This document shows, in pieces, positions 1-5,224 of a DNA stretch of 6,994 nucleotides (its first letter is position 1; the number at the start of each line of letters is the position of its first letter). This DNA is from Acidobacteriota bacterium (GTDB taxonomy: Bacteria; Acidobacteriota; Terriglobia; UBA7540). The notes under the pieces were generated by a model. It ran no database searches. It was given only the letters and a program-made list of their open reading frames with translations, and had not been told where the DNA came from. The translations under genes were made by a program, and so were the position numbers. The stretch spans positions 1-6,994 of the forward strand of contig JAJXZM010000084.1 of the NCBI GenBank assembly GCA_021780055.1, written 5' to 3'.

Positions 1-372
1 CAAGGTCTCACCGGCAATGCTGGCAAAGCTGTCGCCCAGCGCCATGATGGCCCAAACAGCCCCCACCACTTCCATGCGCCGGCCATACAGCAGAATCAGC
101 ACCAGCACTGAAACAGGGTAGGCGACGATGCCGGTCCATGCCAGCGGCCGGCTTTCGCCGGATGCATCGACAACGCGCTTGCCGAGATCAAGCTGCAGCC
201 GGGGCAGGATGAGCAGGTTGAAAAGCAGCGCCACCAGCGCCGCTCCCGCCGCTTCAATCCAGGTAAGGAACGGCAGCAGCAACGCGAACAACAGCATCGA
301 AATGTGGACGGCCTTGCGCGTGGAGATCAGCGGCCGGCGGCCCACACCGTTGTAAACAGACGCGTCACCCAC
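1..372 (-). CDS. Dolichol/phytol/polyprenol kinase-like membrane protein (partial, C-terminus outside window)
   Basis: This frame is open from a GTG at 372-370 to the left edge, giving 124 residues without a stop. It encodes a very hydrophobic protein with about four membrane segments (roughly residues 22-38, 40-57, 79-95 and 102-121). An early RKAVHI motif (residues 19-24) and a GDSFASIAGE motif near the cut end resemble the CTP-dependent dolichol kinase / phytol kinase (VTE5) / phosphatidate cytidylyltransferase superfamily, where R/K-x-x-H-I near the N-terminus and G-D-x-x-A-x-x-x-G are conserved. Family members phosphorylate prenyl alcohols or activate phosphatidate at the membrane. The GTG start is chosen because GGAGG lies 6 bases upstream; it overlaps the end of the preceding reductase gene by 8 bp, which suggests translational coupling. 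The substrate cannot be read from this fragment. Phosphatidate cytidylyltransferase is the main alternative. The frame is certain; the family is likely. Confidence 0.72.
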   Translation of the reverse strand, partial: MGDASVYNGVGRRPLISTRKAVHISMLLFALLLPFLTWIEAAGAALVALLFNLLILPRLQLDLGKRVVDASGESRPLAWTGIVAYPVSVLVLILLYGRRMEVVGAVWAIMALGDSFASIAGETL

Positions 373-1342
373 GCCCGGCCTCCAGCGTCTTTTGAATTCC
401 CTCTTTCAGCGGCACCACGCGATAGCCAAGCTCGCGGCAGGCCTTGTCGCTTGAATAGACCCAGTCCTTCCTGAAGATTTCCACCACGCCCGGCGTCAGC
501 TTCGGCCGGTGATTGAAAAGCCGCGCCCGCGCCACTTCCAGCGCGCCATACATTTTGCCGGTGGTAAAGGAAATGTGCCGCACCGGAAACGTGACGCCCG
601 TGAGCCGCCCGATTACGCTGAAAAGATCATTCAGGCTGCGATTGTCGCCGGCCAGGAAATATTCTTCGCCGGGCCTTCCCTTTTCAAGGGCCGCCAGGTG
701 CGCCTGCACAACTTCCGCAATGTAGGCAAAGCTCCAGCGCTGCCGGCCCGAACCGAGCAATCCCGGGAACCTTCCGCTCAGGTATTGCTGCATCATCCCG
801 CCCACCAGATTGCCTTCCGTCGGGGGCCCGGGGCCGTAAACCACTCCCGGCAGCAGCGCCACTACCGGGAACCGCTTAAAGCCATCCGCACGCAGCCAGT
901 CGAGCGCCTGAGCCTTGGTTTCCTCGTACTCATTCGAATAGGGTCCGCGATTCTGCAATCCTTCGCCCGCGTTAACATCAGAAGACGGACCCGCAGCAAG
1001 AAACGACGACGTGTAGATCACTCGCTCGACGCCGGCGCGATCAGCCTCTTCCAGCAGCGATTTCAGGCTGTCAACGTTCACTCGGCGGAAGTCCCGCGGG
1101 TCGCGCACCCACATTTTCACCAGCGCCGCCGAATGGATCATCTGCGTCACGCCGCGCAGCGCCTGCGCCACGGCTTCACGGTCGAGCAGGTCGCCGGCCA
1201 CAATTTCGCAACGCGCTTCTGCGGGCACCAGGCCCAGCTTGGCAGGGTTCCGCACCAGCACGCGGAACGCCTCACCACGTTCAACAAGCGCATGCGCGAT
1301 CCGAGATCCGAGATATCCGCTTGAACCGGTCAGAAGAATCAT
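365..1342 (-). CDS. NAD(P)-dependent extended SDR reductase/epimerase, farnesol dehydrogenase-like
   Basis: A complete 325-residue extended short-chain dehydrogenase/reductase (NAD-dependent epimerase/dehydratase family), of normal length. The N-terminal Rossmann nucleotide-binding motif GSSGYLG lies at residues 6-12, the acidic end of a strand at GDLLD (50-54), the TSS active-site serines at 111-113, and the catalytic Tyr-x-x-x-Lys pair at Y139/K143. From memory, the motifs and spacing (IYTSSF, LLPGVVYGPG, a GSG-x-x-x-x-SF segment and an LKEG segment near the end) resemble plant farnesol dehydrogenase (FLDH) and dihydroflavonol reductase-like proteins more than sugar epimerases. A hopanoid-associated HpnA-like or sterol-type SDR is the main alternative. 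It sits between a UbiA prenyltransferase (63 bp upstream) and a polyprenol kinase-like gene (8-bp overlap), so a prenyl alcohol/aldehyde or prenylated compound is a reasonable substrate guess. Only a weak ribosome binding site is visible before the ATG. SDR assignment is firm; the substrate is inferred. Confidence 0.88.
   Translation of the reverse strand: MILLTGSSGYLGSRIAHALVERGEAFRVLVRNPAKLGLVPAEARCEIVAGDLLDREAVAQALRGVTQMIHSAALVKMWVRDPRDFRRVNVDSLKSLLEEADRAGVERVIYTSSFLAAGPSSDVNAGEGLQNRGPYSNEYEETKAQALDWLRADGFKRFPVVALLPGVVYGPGPPTEGNLVGGMMQQYLSGRFPGLLGSGRQRWSFAYIAEVVQAHLAALEKGRPGEEYFLAGDNRSLNDLFSVIGRLTGVTFPVRHISFTTGKMYGALEVARARLFNHRPKLTPGVVEIFRKDWVYSSDKACRELGYRVVPLKEGIQKTLEAGRG
379..383 (-). 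promoter_or_regulatory. Ribosome binding site deciding the GTG start of the polyprenol kinase-like gene
   Basis: GGAGG on the minus strand, 6 bases before GTG at 372-370. It lies inside the last codons of the upstream reductase gene. It is the reason for choosing this start over an in-frame GTG nine codons further in. Confidence 0.65.
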
Positions 1343-1405
1343 AGGTCTGTCCGTTACCGTGACTGCGAGCGATCCACCGGTGCAGCCTCGGTGGAAACTT
1401 TCACT

Positions 1406-2299
1406 TTAACCGATCAGGTAAGCAACCGCGAGTCCCAAGTGCCCCACCATCATCATCCAGTACATGTGGTGCCACCCGGGATGGTTTTCTCCTTCGGTCA
1501 CCAGGCGGCTCGGGTCGTCGTTGATCAGGTAAACGACGTAAGATCCCCACGCCAGCATGACGACGCTCAGTATCAGAATCGCCATGGGATTCCCACTCAG
1601 GATGTGCAGCCACAAACCGAGTGGCAGCATCAGCCACGGCAGGATAAACGACGGGCTGATGGCCCGCGCACTGAACGTGGCGCCGTAGCGCACCGGCAGC
1701 GTGATGCAGCCCGCCGCGCGGTCGCCTTCGATATCCGCAAAGTCCTTGGTGGTGGTGGCGCCCAGCAGGAACACCACGTAAATGGAACCGATGTACCACG
1801 GTTCAACCGAATGCAGCACCGTGGCCACCGCCGCCCACCCGGCCACCTTCAGCAGGCCGCCACGGATGAGCGCGATGATGATGTTCGATCCCCACGTGCT
1901 GCGCTTCAGCCGCACGGGAGGCACTGAATAGGCCAGCGTCGCCAGCGCCGCCACAACGTAGATGGCAAAAATCTGCCAGTTGATGACGGCCACCATGGCC
2001 AGCGCAATAAAGTAGGTGACCGCTACAAACACCCACGCCTGGCGGCGCGTCATCTGCCCGGAAGGCAGCGGCCGATGCGGCTTGTTGATGCTGTCGTTCT
2101 TAAAATCGCAGATCTGGTTGATGCCGTTCGAGGCTGCGTTCAGTACGCCCGCTGCCAGCACCGCCAGCAGGACCTCCAGAGGAACAAGGTGGACGTGCGT
2201 CGCCCCGTAACCAATCAGAGAACCCGAAAATATCCCCACCATGGGAGGGATCAAGGTGAAAGGGCGTCCGAAATTCCAGTAGAGCTTGATCGATCTCAT
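1406..2299 (-). CDS. UbiA-superfamily membrane prenyltransferase
   Basis: A complete 297-residue integral membrane protein with about eight to nine hydrophobic segments, the usual UbiA size. UbiA enzymes transfer a prenyl chain from its diphosphate to an acceptor within the membrane. The first Mg-diphosphate motif N-x-x-x-D-x-x-x-D is N61/D65/D69, followed by NKPHRPLPSG (72-81). The second is KDFADIEGD at 185-193 (D186, D189, D193), followed by LPVRYG (201-206). The N-x-P-x-RP-x-PSG and K-D-F-x-x-x-EGDR wording is closer to chlorophyll synthase/DGGGP synthase/homogentisate prenyltransferase-like members than to UbiA or MenA proper, as I remember those families; the acceptor cannot be determined. 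The C-terminus (271-286) is unusually rich in His, Met and Trp. The ATG at 2299 gives the normal N-terminus, but no clear Shine-Dalgarno precedes it. It is the first gene after the 304-bp gap and probably leads the group with the reductase and the polyprenol kinase-like gene. Confidence 0.9.
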   Translation of the reverse strand: MRSIKLYWNFGRPFTLIPPMVGIFSGSLIGYGATHVHLVPLEVLLAVLAAGVLNAASNGINQICDFKNDSINKPHRPLPSGQMTRRQAWVFVAVTYFIALAMVAVINWQIFAIYVVAALATLAYSVPPVRLKRSTWGSNIIIALIRGGLLKVAGWAAVATVLHSVEPWYIGSIYVVFLLGATTTKDFADIEGDRAAGCITLPVRYGATFSARAISPSFILPWLMLPLGLWLHILSGNPMAILILSVVMLAWGSYVVYLINDDPSRLVTEGENHPGWHHMYWMMMVGHLGLAVAYLIG

Positions 2300-2603
2300 G
2301 CGCCGTTATTTTCAGGCTTCTTGCTCAATCAGGCAAGTTGAAATGTCAAAGCAAAGTTGATCAGATTTTGCGGGGGCGCGGATTTATGCCACCGGCTGGC
2401 GAAGAAAGCTCACAGGAGCGCGCCGCCGCAGGGCCGAAAGGCGCGGTTGAAAGCGCATGGATTTACAGGGTGTCATTTCCTGGCAAGGGGATGATCAGGA
2501 GGGATAGCAAAGGAAGGGAAATTCAAAGGGGACCCGGTTCGGACCCGGGACGAGATGGTTGGCGGAGATTAAGAAGAAGCTCCCCGGGGTTGTGGATGAC
2601 TTT
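2300..2603. other. 304-bp intergenic region between the sugar-activation genes and the isoprenoid genes
   Basis: No convincing gene is seen here. A 102-codon plus-strand open frame crosses it but runs into the HAD gene antisense and has no recognisable features. On the minus strand, just after the HAD stop, there is a short hairpin (CCCGG, 7-base loop, CCGGG, about 2532-2548) followed by a pyrimidine-rich, G-poor stretch (about 2475-2530) that could suit Rho-dependent termination. A second possible stem (CGCGCC/GGCGCG, with a GCC-GAAA-GGC hairpin nested at its 3' side) lies around 2418-2446. A perfect TTGACA hexamer on the minus strand (2349-2344) lies 44 bases before the UbiA start, but no matching -10 box was found at 15-18 bp. 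The region most likely separates two transcription units. Confidence 0.45.
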
Positions 2604-3254
2604 TCAGAAAAGCTGCTGCACGTCGCGCAGGCTGATTTCGCGGTAGTCAGCCACCACGCGGTCGGCGCCGGCCTTACTAAGAAGTCCGCCCCGGCCGTTT
2701 GACGCGATTCCCAGGCATTTCATTCCCGCAGATTTTGCGGCTTTCACTCCTGAAACCGCGTCCTCCACCACCAGAAGGTTTCCCGGAGCCAGTTTCATCT
2801 TGCCGGCTGCGCGTACGAAAATTTCAGGGTCGGGTTTACCCTTGTTCACGTCGTCTCCCGTAATGAGGGCGGAAAAGTGCTGGAGAATTCCAAGATGGGC
2901 CAGCGTGTCCCGCGCGCGCCCCGAGCTGGCGCTGGTGGCCACAGACATAGAGATTCCTGCCGCTGCCAGCGCGCCCAGGAATTCCTCTACGCCCGCAACC
3001 GTGCGCAGGTCCGTCGAGAACTGCCAATAGATTTCGTCCTTCCGCTGGCCGTATTCCCAAAGCTGTTCGGGAGACAGATCGCCCAGAAAGTGCTGCAGAA
3101 TTTCCCCTCGTTTCCTGCCGTCGAGCACAAAGTCGAGATCTTCCTCCGTGGGCGGCCTGTTCAACGAAGTCAGAAATTTTGCCCAGACTTTCTTGTGGAG
3201 GGGATGGCTGTCAATCAGCACGCCGTCCATATCAAAAATCGCACCCTTGAACAT
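2604..3254 (-). CDS. HAD-superfamily hydrolase, beta-phosphoglucomutase type
   Basis: A 216-residue HAD hydrolase with a helical C1 cap, the normal size for the beta-phosphoglucomutase/sugar phosphatase branch. Motif I is DMDGVLIDS (nucleophile D8, acid/base D10), motif II is S108 in VATSAS, motif III is K140 in KGKPDPE, and motif IV is E164/D165 in VVEDAVSG. H20 and R49 fall at the same numbers as functional cap residues of Lactococcus beta-PGM, but the position of its K45 is Asp here. It probably hydrolyses or isomerises a small sugar phosphate in the cytoplasm. The ATG at 3254 is preferred because GAGGAA lies 6 bases upstream and MFKGAIFDMDG is the standard HAD beginning. An upstream GTG at 3281 would add nine residues and overlap the nucleotidyltransferase stop as GTGA. 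It lies 23 bp after a nucleotidyltransferase, so it probably belongs to the NDP-sugar supply pathway. It is not of the GmhB (HisB-like) type normally found in heptose pathways. Confidence 0.88.
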   Translation of the reverse strand: MFKGAIFDMDGVLIDSHPLHKKVWAKFLTSLNRPPTEEDLDFVLDGRKRGEILQHFLGDLSPEQLWEYGQRKDEIYWQFSTDLRTVAGVEEFLGALAAAGISMSVATSASSGRARDTLAHLGILQHFSALITGDDVNKGKPDPEIFVRAAGKMKLAPGNLLVVEDAVSGVKAAKSAGMKCLGIASNGRGGLLSKAGADRVVADYREISLRDVQQLF

Positions 3255-3260
3255 GCACCA

Positions 3261-3266
3261 TTCCTC
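3261..3266 (-). promoter_or_regulatory. Ribosome binding site deciding the ATG start of the HAD gene
   Basis: GAGGAA on the minus strand, 6 bases before the ATG at 3254-3252. It lies inside the longer open frame that begins with GTG at 3281, and favours the shorter protein. Confidence 0.6.
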
Positions 3267-3277
3267 AATTGGAAGTT

Positions 3278-3973
3278 TCACCCCAGTCCGGGCCAGTACT
3301 TCTGAGCGAAGTCGTAGTTCTCAAGCGTCCCGATATCGAGGATGTAATCAGAAATTGGCCAGGCGAACATATTCCCCGCCAGCCGCGGAAGTACGTCGAA
3401 CCCAAGATCAGAGTGCGACTGATTCGGGATCTCATCAAGCAGGGCGGCATCCGCAACCATCATGCCTGAAAACGCCAGCCGGCCGATGGGCGATTTGGGC
3501 TTTTCGACGAAGCGCTCGATCAGCCCGTCAGGACCCACTTGCATGATGCCGCATCGGCCCGGGTCAGGAACTTCATATCCTCCCAGCGTGGCAACGCCTG
3601 GATGCCGCTGATGGAACTCCAGCATCTGCCCCAGGTTGGCGTTGGTCAGAACATCGGCGTAGAGTACCCAGAAAGACTTTTCGCCCTCGACCCATTGGCG
3701 GTTGTTCCGAATGGTCCCTGCGCTCCCCAGCAGAACCGGCTCATCCACCACCATCGTCCTCACGCCGTTCCTGAGAGCTGCAACGCAGGCGCGGACGCGC
3801 TCGCCGTGCGGGTGGGTATTGATCAGGACTTCATCAATACCATACCGATGGCAAAGGTCCAGCCAGATCGAGATCAACGGCACGCCCTGGATGGGCAGAA
3901 GGCATTTGGGAATCGAGTCCGTTAATGGGCGCAGGCGGGTGCCAAGTCCCGCCGCAAGCAGGAAAGCTTTCAT
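3278..3973 (-). CDS. Sugar-1-phosphate nucleotidyltransferase, HddC-like
   Basis: A 231-residue single-domain NTP transferase. It joins a sugar 1-phosphate to a nucleoside triphosphate to give an NDP-sugar and pyrophosphate in the cytoplasm. The signature LAAGLGTRLRPLT (residues 6-18) with PK at 22-23 binds the nucleotide. LLGSAGT (81-87), the metal-binding D107 in LYADVLTN, VEKP (156-159) and D213 in ILDIGT complete the active site. It lacks the C-terminal left-handed beta-helix of longer ADP-glucose or GlmU-type enzymes; its length matches HddC (D-glycero-D-manno-heptose 1-phosphate guanylyltransferase) and short mannose-1-phosphate guanylyltransferases. Placement directly after an HddA-like kinase supports the heptose reading, but other sugars and nucleotides are possible. 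The ATG at 3973 begins exactly at the MKAFLLAAG core, yet no Shine-Dalgarno is visible in the A-rich leader. A 150-bp gap separates it from the kinase, and I see no other gene in that gap. The TGA lies 23 bp before the HAD start. Confidence 0.9.
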   Translation of the reverse strand: MKAFLLAAGLGTRLRPLTDSIPKCLLPIQGVPLISIWLDLCHRYGIDEVLINTHPHGERVRACVAALRNGVRTMVVDEPVLLGSAGTIRNNRQWVEGEKSFWVLYADVLTNANLGQMLEFHQRHPGVATLGGYEVPDPGRCGIMQVGPDGLIERFVEKPKSPIGRLAFSGMMVADAALLDEIPNQSHSDLGFDVLPRLAGNMFAWPISDYILDIGTLENYDFAQKYWPGLG

Positions 3974-4123
3974 GGTTCGTTTTCGTTGATATTGGATTTA
4001 CTTCCGCGTGGGAATCCGCAAAAATGCCCCGACGGCCGTGGCTTTCATGGCAGAAACGCTCCGGGAAGAGATTCGTGCCAAACCAGGCCGCTGCGGACGG
4101 TTTTCACTGCAGCGCGAACTGGG

Positions 4124-5224
4124 TTACAAACTTGAATCGTGGGCAATCTGCGTTGCCGTCGAATAGGGAATGAACTGCCAGCTTCCCCCAGCGCTTTCGT
4201 CGCCGTCGATGAAGGGATCGTTCACAATCACCTGTGCGCCCTTCGTATCAAACTTGAAGGTCATTTCGCGCGCGCCCGCAGCCGTCAGCGCGTTGCTGAC
4301 TGCTTCCTGGTCCTGCCGCTCACAATAGAGCAGCAGGAAGCCGCCGCCTCCGGCGCCGGTGATCTTGCCGCCCACAGCGCCGTTCTCCCTGGCAATGCGA
4401 TACAAGTCATCGATCCGGCTGCTGGAAATTTTTCCGGAAATTCGCTTCTTTGCCTGCCAGCCGACGTCCAGCAGCGTGCCGAAGGTGTGGAGGTCGCCGT
4501 CATTGAGTGTGTTCCTCATGCGGTCAGCCAGCGCCGCAATGGCATGCAGAGACTCAAGCGCCACACCGCGGTCCTGTCGCGTCGACTCTTCCTGCTCCTG
4601 AAGAATGGTCTGCGACTGGTGAGTCGCACCGGTAAAAAAGAGCATCAGGTTCTCTTCAAGCTCACCAACTAATGTGGCATCAAGTTGCAAAGGCTCCACG
4701 GTGACGCTCCCGTCCCTTTCAAAGCGGATATAGTTGAGCCCGCCAAAAGCCGCGGCGTACTCGTCCTGCTTTCCCACCGGGTTTCCCAGCACATTGCGCG
4801 CAATGTGGAACGACTTCTCGGCCAGTTCGTATTTTGAAAGAGGGAGATTCAGGTGGGCCGACAGGGCCTTCAAGACATTGACACACACACTCGCCGATGA
4901 ACCCAGGCCTGTGCCCGGAGGAATCTCGGAAGCCAGGAACAGGTCCACCGCCACACTCTGCCCCACCGCCTTCATCACTGCGAGGGGAATTTCAAGCTCG
5001 CTGTGTTCAAAACTCATGGACGCGATGTTTTCCCATGTTTCCAGAGTTCTCAGGTCGGAGGAAATCACCTGGACCTTACCGTCACTCCTTTTCCTGAGTA
5101 CGGTGTAGAAATACTTGTTGATGGCGGTGCTTAGAACGGCTCCGCCGAACTGCTCATAATACGCCGGCAAGTCCGTTCCACCCCCGCCAAAGCTGATGCG
5201 GACAGGGCTACGTGTGATCAACAT
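4124..5224 (-). CDS. hddA: GHMP-family sugar kinase, D-glycero-D-manno-heptose 7-phosphate kinase (HddA) type
   Basis: A 366-residue GHMP kinase, close to the usual 330-350 residues with a somewhat long C-terminal tail (about 336-366). It transfers phosphate from ATP to the anomeric hydroxyl of a sugar or sugar phosphate in the cytoplasm. Motif 1 is PVRISFGGGGTDLP (7-20), the ATP-binding motif 2 is PPGTGLGSSAS (102-112), GKQDEYAAAFGG (151-162) carries the likely catalytic D154, and motif 3 is GGKITGAGGGGF (285-296). The FGGGGTD and GGAVLSTAINKY wording is typical of HddA and of related GalNAc/fucose-type kinases. The frame is open 72 codons further upstream, but that part is antisense-like sequence within the transferase gene; ATG at 5224 has GAGGAGG 6 bases before it and starts the conserved core. 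It overlaps the end of the upstream transferase gene by 17 bp, implying coupled expression. GHMP family is certain; heptose specificity is inferred. Confidence 0.92.
   Translation of the reverse strand: MLITRSPVRISFGGGGTDLPAYYEQFGGAVLSTAINKYFYTVLRKRSDGKVQVISSDLRTLETWENIASMSFEHSELEIPLAVMKAVGQSVAVDLFLASEIPPGTGLGSSASVCVNVLKALSAHLNLPLSKYELAEKSFHIARNVLGNPVGKQDEYAAAFGGLNYIRFERDGSVTVEPLQLDATLVGELEENLMLFFTGATHQSQTILQEQEESTRQDRGVALESLHAIAALADRMRNTLNDGDLHTFGTLLDVGWQAKKRISGKISSSRIDDLYRIARENGAVGGKITGAGGGGFLLLYCERQDQEAVSNALTAAGAREMTFKFDTKGAQVIVNDPFIDGDESAGGSWQFIPYSTATQIAHDSSL

Noticed and set aside
509..1324. Plus-strand open frame of 271 codons antisense to the SDR gene
   Set aside because: Low-complexity His/Arg/Gln-rich translation with no motif; it is a shadow of the reductase gene.
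2344..2349. TTGACA as a full sigma-70 promoter for the UbiA-type gene
   Set aside because: The -35 hexamer is perfect, but no TATAAT-like sequence lies 15-18 bases downstream, so it is not listed as a promoter.
2338..2646. Plus-strand open frame of 102 codons in the intergenic region
   Set aside because: No ribosome binding site before its ATG, no recognisable motif, Arg/Gly/Ser-rich translation, and its end runs antisense into the HAD gene.
3255..3281. GTG start giving a 225-residue HAD protein
   Set aside because: The GTGA overlap with the previous stop is attractive, but the ATG at 3254 has a better-placed GAGGAA and begins at the standard HAD N-terminus.
3999..4049. A 16-codon minus-strand reading frame between the kinase and the nucleotidyltransferase
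   Set aside because: Too short, with no motif and no clear ribosome binding site.
4065..4081. TTGGCAC on the minus strand as a sigma-54 -24 element
   Set aside because: The expected -12 element (TTGC[A/T]) is not present at the right distance; TCTTC is found instead.
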